The notes under the pieces were generated by a model, which worked only from the letters and a program-made list of their open reading frames with translations, searched no databases and was not told the DNA's origin. A stretch of DNA of 64,000 bases. It comes from Arthrobacter terricola. GTDB taxonomy: Bacteria; Actinomycetota; Actinomycetes; Actinomycetales; Micrococcaceae. Positions 9,266 to 17,968 of the stretch are shown here, in pieces (position 1 is the first letter of the stretch; each line of letters opens with the position of its first letter). The translations under genes were made by a program, and so were the position numbers. The stretch spans positions 248,001 to 312,000 of the forward strand of contig NZ_SMRU01000001.1 of assembly GCF_004354015.1 (NCBI RefSeq), read 5' to 3'.

Positions 9266-9843
9266 GCACCCAGGAAAACCCAGCGCAGGAAACCGCCGCG
9301 GAGCCGGTTGAGCTGGCGGCCGGCATCGGCTTGGTGTGGGCGCAAACGGCCCGCGGAGTGATCGGCAAGGACGGCACCATGCCGTGGCACGTCCCCGAAG
9401 ACTTGAAGCACTTCAGCTCCCTGACAAAGGGCCACCCCGTCATCATGGGACGCAAGACGTGGGAATCGTTCCCGGAAAAGTTCCGCCCATTGCCCGGCCG
9501 GACCAACATCGTGGTGACCCGGCAGGAGAACTGGGCGGACACGCCCGAGGCAAGTGGCGCCGTCGTGGTCTCTTCCCTTGATGCCGCCCTTTTGGAGTCC
9601 CAGTTCGCCCCCGGCAACCGGAACGTCTGGATCATCGGCGGCGGCGAGATCTACCGGCAGTCGATGGACATCGCGAACGTCGCCGTGGTTACGGTGATCG
9701 ATACCGATTCCGACGGCGACACTTTCGCCCCGGACTTCGGCGCGGCCTGGAGCCTGGAGGCTACTCAACCCGCTGAGGGCTGGCTGACGTCCAGCAACGG
9801 CACCAACTACCGGATCGCCACGTGGCGCCGGACGGAAGACTGA
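9262..9843 (+). CDS. folA: dihydrofolate reductase
   Basis: 193 aa. It reduces dihydrofolate to tetrahydrofolate with NADPH. Family motifs: [20 protein letters not shown] (about 23-42; the Trp after MP is conserved), [27 protein letters not shown], and [12 protein letters not shown] (about 124-135). A roughly 20-residue Ala/Glu-rich N-terminal extension precedes the core. ATG 9262 overlaps the thyA stop, and a 73-aa membrane protein begins 2 nt after the folA stop, giving a tight thyA-folA-membrane ORF operon. Confidence 0.95.
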   Translation: MSTQENPAQETAAEPVELAAGIGLVWAQTARGVIGKDGTMPWHVPEDLKHFSSLTKGHPVIMGRKTWESFPEKFRPLPGRTNIVVTRQENWADTPEASGAVVVSSLDAALLESQFAPGNRNVWIIGGGEIYRQSMDIANVAVVTVIDTDSDGDTFAPDFGAAWSLEATQPAEGWLTSSNGTNYRIATWRRTED

Positions 9844-9845
9844 GG

Positions 9846-10067
9846 ATGCTGAAGAAACCCGAGACGCTGTTCGTGCTGGGCTACATGCTGCTGCCGCTTT
9901 TCGCCTTGTTGTCCGCGATCATCGGCCTGACCATGATCCTCGGCGGCAACAAGATCGTGGGGATCATCGTGCTGGTGGTGGTCACCCAGGTCTTCACGTT
10001 CGGAGCGTTCTACGCCTTGCGCGCCCGCAAAGCGGCGATGCTGGAAGAGCCCGACGCCGGAAAATAG
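9846..10067 (+). CDS. 73-aa small membrane protein downstream of folA
   Basis: The sequence opens MLKKPETLFVLGYMLLPLFA and has two hydrophobic helices (about 8-30 and 34-58), with a charged tail ending EEPDAGK. Function unknown. ATG 9846 lies 2 nt after the folA stop; the overlapping GAGG serves as its SD. Cotranscription with thyA-folA is very likely. I recognise the pattern of a small conserved two-span protein but cannot assign a role. Confidence 0.7.
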   Translation: MLKKPETLFVLGYMLLPLFALLSAIIGLTMILGGNKIVGIIVLVVVTQVFTFGAFYALRARKAAMLEEPDAGK

Positions 10068-10140
10068 TACCGCTGCTCCGCTAACCGGGTGCCGCCCGGG
10101 TTGGTGACGTAACCGACAGCGGTCCGGCGTCCCGAAAGTT

Positions 10141-10152
10141 TAGACTGTTCAA
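10141..10152 (+). promoter_or_regulatory. leaderless -10 element of asd
   Basis: TAGACT then GTTCAA then ATG 10153. No SD lies in the preceding 20 nt. Confidence 0.5.
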
Positions 10153-11307
10153 ATGACTACAGCAGCTAATCCGTCCGTTGGACTGGTCGGTTGGCGTGGC
10201 ATGGTCGGTTCCGTCCTGATGCACCGCATGCAGGAAGAGGGAGACTTCGCCACCATCAACCCGGTATTTTTCTCCACCTCGAACGCGGGAGGTGCCGCGC
10301 CCACCCTCGCTGGTACAGCAGAGGGCAGCACAGGCAAGCTCGAGAATGCGTTCGATATTGAGACGCTTGCCAAGCTGCCGATTATTGTCACCGCCCAGGG
10401 CGGCGACTACACCAAGCAGGTCCACGGCGAACTCCGCAGTCGGGGCTGGGACGGCCTCTGGATCGATGCCGCGTCCACCCTGCGCATGAACGACGATTCC
10501 ATCATCGTCCTGGACCCCATCAACCGCGACGTCATCGACGAAGGCCTGTCCTCCGGAGTGAAGGACTACATCGGCGGCAACTGTACGGTCTCGTGCATGC
10601 TGATGGGACTCGGCGGCCTCTTCAAGAACAACCTGGTGGAGTGGGGCACTTCCATGACCTACCAGGCCGCGTCCGGCGGTGGCGCCCGCCACATGCGGGA
10701 GCTGCTCAACCAGTTCGGGACCCTCAACAACGAGGTCAGCAGCGAACTTGAGGATCCCGCTTCGGCCATCTTGGAAATCGACCGGAAAGTCCTGGCCGCC
10801 CAGCGCACCGGCGTTGACGCCACCCAGTTCGGCGTGCCCCTCGCAGGGTCCTTGATCCCCTGGATCGACGCCGACCTCGGCAACGGCCAGTCCAAGGAAG
10901 AGTGGAAGGCCGGGGTGGAAACCAACAAGATCCTCGGCACCGGCAAGGGCACCGAAGGCAAGGACCACATCGCCATGGACGGCCTCTGCGTCCGCATCGG
11001 CGCCATGCGTTCCCACTCCCAGGCCCTGACGCTCAAGTTGCGCGAAGACTTGTCCGTGGCCGATATCGAGAAGCTCCTGGACACGGACAACGAATGGGCC
11101 AAGGTGGTTCCCAACACCAAGGAAGCGTCCATGGCGGACCTCACCCCGGTCGCCGCATCCGGAACCCTGGACATCCCGGTCGGCCGCATCCGCAAGCTTG
11201 AGATGGGACCTGAGTACATCAGCGCCTTCACCGTGGGCGACCAGCTCCTCTGGGGTGCGGCCGAACCGCTGCGCCGCATGCTGAAGATCGCCACCGGCAC
11301 GCTGTAG
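10153..11307 (+). CDS. asd: aspartate-semialdehyde dehydrogenase, E. coli-type
   Basis: 384 aa. It reduces aspartyl phosphate to aspartate semialdehyde with NADPH, in the Lys/Thr/Met and diaminopimelate pathways. The N-terminal NADP loop is [18 protein letters not shown] (about 9-26), the catalytic Cys is in [15 protein letters not shown] (about 140-154), and there are [16 protein letters not shown] and the C-terminal [19 protein letters not shown]. These blocks match the longer gammaproteobacterial Asd class (about 367 aa) almost word for word, rather than the roughly 345-aa class usual in Gram-positives. Codon use is as GC-rich as its neighbours, so if transferred it is old. A terminator follows. 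Confidence 0.95.
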   Translation: MTTAANPSVGLVGWRGMVGSVLMHRMQEEGDFATINPVFFSTSNAGGAAPTLAGTAEGSTGKLENAFDIETLAKLPIIVTAQGGDYTKQVHGELRSRGWDGLWIDAASTLRMNDDSIIVLDPINRDVIDEGLSSGVKDYIGGNCTVSCMLMGLGGLFKNNLVEWGTSMTYQAASGGGARHMRELLNQFGTLNNEVSSELEDPASAILEIDRKVLAAQRTGVDATQFGVPLAGSLIPWIDADLGNGQSKEEWKAGVETNKILGTGKGTEGKDHIAMDGLCVRIGAMRSHSQALTLKLREDLSVADIEKLLDTDNEWAKVVPNTKEASMADLTPVAASGTLDIPVGRIRKLEMGPEYISAFTVGDQLLWGAAEPLRRMLKIATGTL

Positions 11308-11325
11308 TCGGAACCGCACCTACAT

Positions 11326-11357
11326 CGGCCCGCTGCCTTCAACGAGGCGGCGGGCCG
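11326..11357 (+). terminator. hairpin terminator after asd
   Basis: A 13-bp stem with one G-T wobble (11326-11338 with 11345-11357) and a 6-nt loop. It is followed by TTGGCGTT rather than a strong T-run. Confidence 0.65.
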
Positions 11358-11423
11358 TTGGCGTTAACGAGGGCGTTAACGGGCTGATGGCTTTAAATGG
11401 CGGGGGCCTGCTCAGGGTTCCAT

Positions 11424-12542
11424 TCACCGTTCCATGAACCGCAGGTATTTCGCTGCCTGGATTTCGAAGGAACGCCGCGCTGCCGGGCTTAACCCGTCCG
11501 CCACGAAAGGCTCAGCTTCAACGCCGGCGCTGCGGCCGTTTCCGGTCCGCGCCCACGTACCGACTATTTCCCCGCCGGACACGATCATCCGTTTGAAAAC
11601 GCCGTTGCCACCCGGGACCACCTTCTCGAAATGCCCGGGCGGCAGGACGAGGCTCCGGTCCGTGTACCCGAGCAGGAATTCATCGAATCCCGGCAAGGCG
11701 AGGACGGTGCGCGCGCCGGGAACGCCGTCGTCGAGCAATGCGGCGGTTTCGGGCGTGAGCCAATAGGACACGTCGCTGACGACGAGCTCGACAAGTTCGG
11801 CCCGGATCGCCTCGTGGGCGGCCTTGACCTCGGTCTTGGGGATCCCGGTCCACCAGGCGAAGTCGGAAAGCGTAGCCGGACCGTGGCTGCGCAGGTACGT
11901 GAGCAGGAACTCGGCGATCCCCTCCTCGCGGTCCAGCGCCCGGGATTCCGGAATCCACTCATCGAAGGCCACGAACAGCTGCTGCCCAAGCGCCTTGCCG
12001 CCCGCACCCGCAGGCGGTCCCTGCACCAGCCAGGCGTTCTGGCAAAGAATCCACAGCAAGTGGATGCCTCGCTGGGCGGCGGTTGCCTGGCCCGCGGATT
12101 CGAAAATCTTGAAAAGCTCCTCGCGAGTGGCGCCGGGACTGCCGGAGACTCGTTCCAAGGCGAGGTCACTGCACGCCCCGATGTCGGCTTCCGTGATGCC
12201 GAGGTCCCGGTGGCGCGTCGCAGCCGAGCGCATGATGCGATCGGTGGTGATGGCGAGGATCCAGCGGAGGTTCCGGGGGAGAACAAGGTGCAGCGTGCCG
12301 CGCATCGGCCATGAACGCACCACTGTGCCGTTCTCCAGTGATTCCAGGACATCTGAGAGCCCCGAACCGGGAACCCGCTGCCCCACTGCCCAAAATGCCG
12401 AGGCGAGGTCCTGGGCCTGCATGGCGCCCATCCTGGACACGCAGTCTTCCACGCTGGAGAATCCGCCGAGCAGCCCTTGGCTGGCGAGACGGAGCCTTCC
12501 AACGACCTTCGGGGTGACACGGACCTTCGCCAAAGCTGCCAT
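11424..12542 (-). CDS. AlkZ-like winged-helix DNA glycosylase (HTH_42 family)
   Basis: 372 aa from the chosen start. It belongs to the winged-helix HTH_42/DUF1006 family, which includes AlkZ and AlkX/YcaQ, glycosylases that excise bulky alkylated bases or unhook interstrand crosslinks. Early in the protein MGAMQAQDLASAFWAVGQR carries a QAQ triplet at the position of the catalytic QxQ of AlkZ-type enzymes. RSWPMRGTLHLV (about 78-89) is a second family block. Start: the frame opens earlier (ATG 12608), but ATG 12542 sits exactly 6 nt after TATGAT, the local leaderless pattern, and begins at MAALAKVRVTPK. A standalone gene, no self-resistance cluster nearby. Substrate unknown. Confidence 0.7.
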   Translation of the reverse strand: MAALAKVRVTPKVVGRLRLASQGLLGGFSSVEDCVSRMGAMQAQDLASAFWAVGQRVPGSGLSDVLESLENGTVVRSWPMRGTLHLVLPRNLRWILAITTDRIMRSAATRHRDLGITEADIGACSDLALERVSGSPGATREELFKIFESAGQATAAQRGIHLLWILCQNAWLVQGPPAGAGGKALGQQLFVAFDEWIPESRALDREEGIAEFLLTYLRSHGPATLSDFAWWTGIPKTEVKAAHEAIRAELVELVVSDVSYWLTPETAALLDDGVPGARTVLALPGFDEFLLGYTDRSLVLPPGHFEKVVPGGNGVFKRMIVSGGEIVGTWARTGNGRSAGVEAEPFVADGLSPAARRSFEIQAAKYLRFMER

Positions 12543-12554
12543 GCGCTCATCATA
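12543..12554 (-). promoter_or_regulatory. leaderless -10 element of the AlkZ-like gene
   Basis: On the minus strand TATGAT then GAGCGC then ATG 12542. The hexamer is close to the TATAAT consensus and decides the start. Confidence 0.5.
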
Positions 12555-12640
12555 GGCTGGCTGGCGGACAGCTTCAGTCCTCGATTCAGGTACCTGAGCA
12601 ACTCCCATGGCACTCCCAGCGGCCTTCCAGCGGGCCCTTT

Positions 12641-12652
12641 TAGGCTGAGGCC
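12641..12652 (+). promoter_or_regulatory. leaderless -10 element of the 156-aa membrane protein
   Basis: TAGGCT then GAGGCC then ATG 12653. The GAGG is in the spacer, too close to be a normal SD. Confidence 0.4.
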
Positions 12653-13123
12653 ATGCTGTTCGGTGAGTTGGGTCCGTTACTCCGGCCGCTCAGCCGTCGG
12701 TTAGCGGCCGCCGGTTGGTGCGCTGCCGCCGTCGGGCTTGTCTGCGGCTTGGCCATAGCCGTTGGTGCGGGAGTGCGGTTGTCGCCCTCCATGGAAACCG
12801 TGCAGCAAATCGGTCTCATCGCAACTGGTGCCGCGGCTGTCTTCCTCGGTCTGGCAGCCGCGTGCCAGCCTTCGGGCGATCGGGAATTCGACGACTCGGA
12901 ATCGGGTTTCCAAGCCAGCGCGGCCGACCAGGTGCGCAGCTTCCTGCTCGCCGCCGTCGTGATGCTCCTCGGCGTGGTCGGCTTCGCGACCGCCGGTTGG
13001 ATGTCCCCCGGCGGCCCCTCCCCGCAGAGCGTCGCGTTCAGCCAGATCTTCCTCCTGGGAGCGGCCAGTTGCGGGCTGACTTACTTGCTCCTCAACAAAG
13101 TCCTGCACATCGGAAAACACTGA
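12653..13123 (+). CDS. four-helix integral membrane protein, function unknown
   Basis: 156 aa. Four hydrophobic segments are visible, at about residues 19-41, 50-68, 95-116 and 128-147. A soluble acidic loop (SGDREFDDSESGFQAS) lies between helices 2 and 3. I do not recognise a family. It is convergent with murB, with 21 nt between the stops, and divergent from the AlkZ-like gene with about 110 nt between starts. The start at ATG 12653 is supported by the promoter hexamer 6 nt upstream. Confidence 0.6.
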   Translation: MLFGELGPLLRPLSRRLAAAGWCAAAVGLVCGLAIAVGAGVRLSPSMETVQQIGLIATGAAAVFLGLAAACQPSGDREFDDSESGFQASAADQVRSFLLAAVVMLLGVVGFATAGWMSPGGPSPQSVAFSQIFLLGAASCGLTYLLLNKVLHIGKH

Positions 13124-13144
13124 GCGCTTCCTGACTGGAAGCCC

Positions 13145-14212
13145 TTACAGCGCGACGCCGATCAGCAGCGGTTCGGGGTGCAGTTCAATTCCAAAGCGCT
13201 CGACGACGCCCCGGCGCACCTCGCGCGCGATGGCCACCAAGTCCGAAGCCGACGCCCCACCCCTGTTGGTGATGGCCAAGGTGTGCTTGGTGGACAGTGA
13301 CGCCCGGCCGCCCGAAACGCTCGCAGGATCCAGGCCGAAGCCCTTCCCGAACCCGGCTTGATCGATCAACCAGGCCGCCGAAAGCTTCACCAGGCCATCG
13401 CTGCCGGCCGGATAACGCGGAGCGGAGTCGGGAAGCGATTCTGAAGCCGAAGCCGGAATGATCGGATTGGTGAAGAAGGAACCGGTGGAATATGTATCCC
13501 GGTCGGCCGGATCCAGCACCATTCCCTTGGAGGCGCGGAGGCGGAGCACCTCGCGGCGCACGTCGTTGGAATAGGCACGCTTGCCGGCTTCGACTCCCAG
13601 GACCTTCGCAAGCTCCGCGTAGCGGATGGGGGCGCTCATCCGCCCGAGGGGCAGTTGGAATTCAACCGTCAACACGACGTACCGCGGTGAACCGTCCACC
13701 GTGGTCTGCTTGAGGATCGAGTCCCGGTAGCTGAACTTGAGCTCGGAGTTCGTGAACGTCTGGACCGCGTTCCGTTCCCGGTCCCACGTGCGCACAGCCG
13801 CGATGGTCTGTGAAACATCCGCGCCATACGCCCCTACATTCTGTACCGGGGTGGCACCTGTCGCGCCCGGGATGCCGGAAAGGGCCTCCAGCCCGGACCA
13901 AGCGTGCAACACGGAATGCTCCACGAGCGAGTCCCAGTTGTGCCCGGCCTGGACCACCACGGAGACGCCGCCGCAGCTGTCCTCGGAATTCACTTCGAAC
14001 CCCTCGGAAGCGATTTTGAGCACCGTGCCCGGGTACCCGTCGTCGGAAACCAGGAGGTTGGATCCCCCGCCGACGATGAGCAGGCGCTCCCCTGCCGCGT
14101 CTGCCGAACGGACGGCGTCGATGATTTCCGCTTCGCTGCGCGCCTCCACGAAAGCGCCGGCAGGGCCGCCAACTGCGGAGGTGGTCAGGTCGGAAAGCAT
14201 TGTCTGGATCAC
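13145..14212 (-). CDS. murB: UDP-N-acetylenolpyruvoylglucosamine reductase
   Basis: 355 aa. A FAD enzyme that reduces UDP-GlcNAc-enolpyruvate to UDP-MurNAc for peptidoglycan. The FAD-binding PP-loop region reads LLIVGGGSNLLVSDDGYPG (about 44-62). LEALSGIPGATGATPVQNVG (about 104-123) is the family hallmark. The catalytic-loop Ser is in YSTGSFFTNPI (type I MurB), and a C-terminal ELHPEPLLIG carries the conserved Glu. It starts at GTG 14212, probably leaderless. It follows the hadA/hadB-like MaoC pair on the same strand after a strong hairpin, a neighbourhood common in actinobacteria. Confidence 0.93.
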   Translation of the reverse strand: MIQTMLSDLTTSAVGGPAGAFVEARSEAEIIDAVRSADAAGERLLIVGGGSNLLVSDDGYPGTVLKIASEGFEVNSEDSCGGVSVVVQAGHNWDSLVEHSVLHAWSGLEALSGIPGATGATPVQNVGAYGADVSQTIAAVRTWDRERNAVQTFTNSELKFSYRDSILKQTTVDGSPRYVVLTVEFQLPLGRMSAPIRYAELAKVLGVEAGKRAYSNDVRREVLRLRASKGMVLDPADRDTYSTGSFFTNPIIPASASESLPDSAPRYPAGSDGLVKLSAAWLIDQAGFGKGFGLDPASVSGGRASLSTKHTLAITNRGGASASDLVAIAREVRRGVVERFGIELHPEPLLIGVAL

Positions 14213-14224
14213 CCAACCAGCCTA
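14213..14224 (-). promoter_or_regulatory. leaderless -10 element of murB
   Basis: On the minus strand TAGGCT then GGTTGG then GTG 14212. No SD. Confidence 0.45.
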
Positions 14225-14254
14225 GCCGGGATCCACCGCCCCCACCGACTGCAT

Positions 14255-14292
14255 CAGGCGCCACCGCGACAAGTCTGTCGCGGTGGCGCCTG
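14255..14292 (-). terminator. strong hairpin between the MaoC pair and murB
   Basis: A perfect 17-bp stem (14255-14271 with 14276-14292) with a 4-nt loop, 22 nt after the stop of the MaoC gene. It lacks a T-run on either strand, so it may act as a rho-assisted or attenuating terminator ahead of murB. Confidence 0.6.
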
Positions 14293-14313
14293 ATACCGAT
14301 TCTTTCAGCTCGC

Positions 14314-14751
14314 TCAAGCGAGCTTCACAACGGCCTGGGACTTCATCAGGACTTTCTGGCCGCCGAAGGTGACGGTCAGGTCGATGCGCGCGGTGCGGGC
14401 ATCGACGTCGAGCGCGCCAACCACTCCGGCGACTTCGATCACGGCGCCCGGCTCGCTCGTTCCGGTGGTGTCCGTGACCAGCACCGGTTTGGTGAACCGC
14501 GTTTGGTAGTCGACGACGGCGGCAGGGTCGCCTGCCCAGTCGCTCACCAGCTGCACGGCGGAACCCATCGTGAACATGCCGTGGGCGATGACTCCCGGGA
14601 GCTCCACCGACGTCGCGAAGGATTCGTTCCAGTGGATGGGGTTGAAGTCGCCGGACGCGCCTGCGTACTTGACGAGGTCCTGGCGGGTGACGTCGATGCT
14701 CCTGCTGCCGATCTCCTGGCCGACCGCGAGTTCTTCAAATTTCAAAGCCAT
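14314..14751 (-). CDS. MaoC-family hydratase/dehydratase subunit, HadB-like
   Basis: 145 aa, one hot-dog domain. It carries the R-specific hydratase motif region YAGASGDFNPIHWNESFA (about 30-47) with the catalytic Asp/His pair (D and H of DFNPIHW). It opens MALKFEELAVGQEIGSRSID, as in HadB-like proteins. In mycobacteria HadAB dehydrates 3-hydroxyacyl-ACP in FAS-II; here the substrate is unknown. It starts 2 nt after the stop of the HadA-like gene, so the two probably form a heterodimer. Confidence 0.85.
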   Translation of the reverse strand: MALKFEELAVGQEIGSRSIDVTRQDLVKYAGASGDFNPIHWNESFATSVELPGVIAHGMFTMGSAVQLVSDWAGDPAAVVDYQTRFTKPVLVTDTTGTSEPGAVIEVAGVVGALDVDARTARIDLTVTFGGQKVLMKSQAVVKLA

Positions 14752-14753
14752 GG

Positions 14754-15203
14754 TTACTGCCCCTCTCCGCGGACCAGGATGGACGAGATGGTGGTGACGA
14801 CCGGACCGCCGTCGGCATCGGTGATTTCCGAACGCGTGGTGATCATCGCCCCGCCACCCATGGCGCGGACGCCGTCGACGTGCAGTTCGGCCCGCAGCTG
14901 GTCGCCGGCGACGATCGCCCGGTGGTGGGTGAAGCGCTGGTCGGCGTGGACTACGCGGCTGAAATCGATTCCGGAGTCGGGGTCTTCGATCAGCCGGGCA
15001 TCGGCACGCTGGGCGACGATGATGGCGAAGGTCGGCGGAGCGACGAGGTCCCTGTGGCCGAGGGCTTGGGCGGCCTCGACGTCGAAATGGGCCGGGTGCG
15101 TGGCCTTCACGGCCCGGGCGAATTCCCGGATCTTCTCGCGGCCGACGTCATACACCTCTGCGGCAGGGTAGCTGCGGCCCTGCAAATCCGGGTTAATAGT
15201 CAT
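14754..15203 (-). CDS. MaoC-like N-terminal dehydratase subunit, HadA-like (UPF0336 type)
   Basis: 149 aa hot-dog fold protein of the UPF0336/HadA type. It opens MTINPDLQGRSYPAAEVYDV. It includes HRDLVAPPTFAIIVAQRA (about 51-68), YCxVG-like structural blocks typical of the family, and VHADQRFTHHRAIVAGDQLR (about 85-104). It lacks the full hydratase motif, which the HadB-like partner supplies, as expected for a structural/substrate-binding subunit. ATG 15203 sits 6 nt after TAGGGT. Together they form a two-gene unit feeding into the murB region. Confidence 0.82.
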   Translation of the reverse strand: MTINPDLQGRSYPAAEVYDVGREKIREFARAVKATHPAHFDVEAAQALGHRDLVAPPTFAIIVAQRADARLIEDPDSGIDFSRVVHADQRFTHHRAIVAGDQLRAELHVDGVRAMGGGAMITTRSEITDADGGPVVTTISSILVRGEGQ

Positions 15204-15215
15204 GTTCCAACCCTA
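15204..15215 (-). promoter_or_regulatory. leaderless -10 element of the hadA-like gene
   Basis: On the minus strand TAGGGT then TGGAAC then ATG 15203. Confidence 0.45.
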
Positions 15216-15268
15216 TCGGGCCGGTTGGCCCGTTACTGCGCGGGCGGGCTTACGGCACGGGCAGGCCG

Positions 15269-16786
15269 TTACCGCGCAGGCGGGCCGAACCAGGTGGTGA
15301 GTGCCTCGGCGAGGCCCTCGGTGGTGCCGTTCCCGACCCACGCGACGTATCCGTCGGGCCTGACCAGGACGGCGGTCGGGGCATCGACCTCTCCGAGCAC
15401 GGGGAGATCCCATGCACCCACATATTCAACGTCGATCAGTTCAACCTGGTCCGCCCAGGCGGTGATGTCGACGGCGTCGAACATGAACCAGCCGGGCTCA
15501 CCAAAGTTGAGCAGTACCGGCCGTGCGCGGTGCAGGAGGGTGAAAACCCGGACGGGCCCTTCGGCAGTGGTGACCTCAAGATCCGGCATGCGACGGCCGA
15601 GCAAGGGATGCCCCTCCTCCGGGCCGTAGTGGACGTCGAGTCCGGACATCATGGCAGCGAACTTCTTGCGCGGCTCTTCCATACCGAGGAGTTCGGCGAT
15701 CACGTCGCCCACGGCTTTGATGCGGTCGTCGGGGCGGCGGAGCGCTACTTGCGCCATGGTGTTTCGCAGGAGGCGGGCAGCAATGGGATGGCGCTCGGCA
15801 TGGTAGCTGTCCAGAAGGCTCTCGGGTGAGGATTCATTGACGACCCGGCCAAGTTTCCATCCCAGGTTCATGGCGTCCTGTACACCGATGTTGAGTCCCT
15901 GCCCGCCGTCGGGAGCATGGACATGCGCCGCATCACCGGCGAGAAGGACGCGGCCGTTCCTGTACGTGTCCGCTTGCCGGGTGGTGTCCGTGAACCTCGA
16001 GATATAGCTGGGATTGTGGGCGCCGTAGTCCGTGCCGCAGGCCGCGATAAGTGCGTTGCTGAGGTCGCTCAGGGTGGGTTCGTTCTTGTGTTGGGCATGT
16101 TCCTCGGTGACCATGACGCCCACGGGTCCGCCATCGGCGTACTCCACTTCGCCGTCGCGGATCCGGTACTCGCGCTTACCGAAGGAATAGATGCCAAAGG
16201 GCCCGCGGTGGACGCCGAACTCCGGTTCCTCCGTCATCTCGACTTCGGCGATCAGGCTGCTGGTGGTCGGATCCCAGCCGGGAAAATCGATTCCGGCCGT
16301 TTTGCGCACGAGGCTCCGACCGCCGTCGCACCCCACAAGGTATTGCGCACGCACCGACTGCCCGGTGGAAAGTTCGACGTCGACTCCGGACTTGTCCTGG
16401 CTGAAGCCGAGCACTTCCACGCCGTAATGGACCTTGACTCCCAACTCACGGGTCCACTCGGCCAGGATGCGCTCAATGTGTTTCTGCCACAACCCGAGCC
16501 CGTAGTTGTGCCGGGTGGGAAATTCGCTGATGTCCAGCTTGACCCCGGCGAAGCCAGCCACTTGGGCGGTTTGTCCCTCGGCAAGGAAGCGATCGGCGAT
16601 TCCGCGCTGTTCGAAGGCTTCGATGGTGCGCGAGTGCAGGCCACCGGCTCGTGAACCGGCAAGATCCTGGTTGGGACGCCGCTCGACAACGAAGGCGTCA
16701 ACACCCGCCAAGGCCAGTTCGCCCGCGAGCGTGAGGCCCACAGGACCGGCCCCGGCAATCACCACCGCATGTCCGGCCACTGCCAC
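15269..16786 (-). CDS. FAD-dependent aromatic monooxygenase (class A, Rox/PheA-like)
   Basis: 505 aa. The N-terminal Rossmann motif GAGPVGLTLAGELALAG (about 12-28) binds FAD; the central YLVGCDGGRSLVRKTAGI (about 150-167) carries the DG motif; GRVLLAGDAAHVHAPDGGQG (about 275-294) carries the GD motif that contacts the ribityl chain. A thioredoxin-like C-terminal domain (about 400-505) follows, as in phenol hydroxylase and rifampicin monooxygenase. It probably hydroxylates an aromatic substrate with NADPH and O2; resistance to an aromatic antibiotic is possible but not shown. It lies 5 nt downstream of the 74-aa membrane gene on the same strand, so it is likely cotranscribed with it. Confidence 0.82.
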   Translation of the reverse strand: MAVAGHAVVIAGAGPVGLTLAGELALAGVDAFVVERRPNQDLAGSRAGGLHSRTIEAFEQRGIADRFLAEGQTAQVAGFAGVKLDISEFPTRHNYGLGLWQKHIERILAEWTRELGVKVHYGVEVLGFSQDKSGVDVELSTGQSVRAQYLVGCDGGRSLVRKTAGIDFPGWDPTTSSLIAEVEMTEEPEFGVHRGPFGIYSFGKREYRIRDGEVEYADGGPVGVMVTEEHAQHKNEPTLSDLSNALIAACGTDYGAHNPSYISRFTDTTRQADTYRNGRVLLAGDAAHVHAPDGGQGLNIGVQDAMNLGWKLGRVVNESSPESLLDSYHAERHPIAARLLRNTMAQVALRRPDDRIKAVGDVIAELLGMEEPRKKFAAMMSGLDVHYGPEEGHPLLGRRMPDLEVTTAEGPVRVFTLLHRARPVLLNFGEPGWFMFDAVDITAWADQVELIDVEYVGAWDLPVLGEVDAPTAVLVRPDGYVAWVGNGTTEGLAEALTTWFGPPAR

Positions 16787-16791
16787 CTCCG

Positions 16792-17016
16792 CTACTTTTT
16801 CAGGCCTTTGCGGATTTGTTGCCCACGAACCACCATGCCCACCACGTGCAAGATCAGCCCAAGCCCGATGACCGCGAGCGATGCGTCAGCGAGCCCCTGG
16901 TTGTGCGAGGTGTTACCGACAATCGTCAGGATAATCCCGACGGCGATAAGCCCCATCGCGCTGAAAACCAGCGTCTTGTAGGTAGTGGAAGCGGTGGCCC
17001 AGAATTCGTTCAGCAC
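16792..17016 (-). CDS. 74-aa two-span membrane protein
   Basis: Two hydrophobic segments (about 16-35 and 46-65) separated by a short polar loop, with a basic tail ending RGQQIRKGLKK. GTG 17016 has TAAACT exactly 6 nt upstream, supporting the start and the gene. Just 5 nt separate its stop from the monooxygenase start. Function unknown. Confidence 0.65.
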   Translation of the reverse strand: MLNEFWATASTTYKTLVFSAMGLIAVGIILTIVGNTSHNQGLADASLAVIGLGLILHVVGMVVRGQQIRKGLKK

Positions 17017-17028
17017 CAGCCAAGTTTA
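17017..17028 (-). promoter_or_regulatory. leaderless -10 element of the 74-aa membrane protein
   Basis: On the minus strand TAAACT then TGGCTG then GTG 17016. It probably also drives the monooxygenase. Confidence 0.45.
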
Positions 17029-17104
17029 GGCCACAAGCCCGGTATGGGCGGACGCTCGTGCACATCAGGCATGAGCGTCCGCCCGAAACCGGCAGCGAAA
17101 GGAA

Positions 17105-17968
17105 CTACAGGGAGGGCTGGACGCCGAAGGCGACGGCGAGCTTCATGATCTTCTCCGCGCGGCCAAGGCGCGGGAGGTCCGAACCGTCGCGGATGACGCG
17201 GCCGTTCGCTTCGAAGTCGCTCATGAAGTCGGTTGCCCAGGCGACGTCCGACGGCGTGGGGCTGATGACTTCGTTGATGACCGTGGTCTGGTCGATGGCC
17301 AGGCAGAGCTTGCCGGTCATGCCCATGGTCACGGTGATGCCGGTTTGCTCCCGCAAGATCGGGTGGTTGGTGCCGACGGTCGGGCCGTCGATGGGGCCCG
17401 GCAGGTTGCCTACGCGGCTCGCGACGACGAGCTTGGCCCGCGGGTAGGCCATGGCTTCGGGGGTTGCGGCCATGCCGGTGTCGCGGCGGAAGTCACCGGA
17501 ACCGAAAGCGAGGCGGAAGGCGCCTTGGGCACGGGCGATGTGGTTGGCTTCCTCGATGCCGAGGGCGGATTCCACGAGGGCGATCACGGGGGTCTTGCCG
17601 TCCATGCGGTGGAAGGACTCCGTCACCTGGTCCGCGGACTCGGTCTTGGCCAGCATGACGCCGAGCAGGCCGGGGGTGCCGCGGAGGCCGGCAAGGTCAT
17701 CGGCCCAGAACGGGCTCGTGGCGTCGTTGATGCGGACCCATGCCTGGCCGCCGCCGGACAACCAGTTGATGACGTTCTCCCGGGCGGTGTCCTTCTGGGA
17801 GGGGTCGACGGCGTCCTCGATGTCGAGGATGATTGCGTCCGCGCGCGAGATGGCTGACTGGTCGAAAAGCTCCGTTTTCATGGCGTTTACGAGGAGCCAG
17901 GAACGGGCGATATCGGCAGGAATGTTACGGGTGGACCGAATGGACTCGGCGGCGGTGCTAGACGTCAT
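17105..17968 (-). CDS. CitE-like HpcH/HpaI-family CoA-ester lyase
   Basis: 287 aa. A TIM-barrel lyase of the citrate lyase beta-subunit family. Motifs: ADAIILDIEDAVDPSQKDTA (about 42-61; the ED pair is part of the Mg site), a conserved Arg in AWVRINDATSPFW, TPVIALVESALGIEEANHIA, and LAFGSGDFRRDTG. Relatives cleave citramalyl-CoA, malyl-CoA or similar esters; no CitD/CitF partner is nearby, so this is a standalone CitE-like enzyme. The frame extends upstream to 18226, but that would overlap the LacI gene; ATG 17968 with TACGGT 6 nt before is clearly the start. Confidence 0.82.
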   Translation of the reverse strand: MTSSTAAESIRSTRNIPADIARSWLLVNAMKTELFDQSAISRADAIILDIEDAVDPSQKDTARENVINWLSGGGQAWVRINDATSPFWADDLAGLRGTPGLLGVMLAKTESADQVTESFHRMDGKTPVIALVESALGIEEANHIARAQGAFRLAFGSGDFRRDTGMAATPEAMAYPRAKLVVASRVGNLPGPIDGPTVGTNHPILREQTGITVTMGMTGKLCLAIDQTTVINEVISPTPSDVAWATDFMSDFEANGRVIRDGSDLPRLGRAEKIMKLAVAFGVQPSL

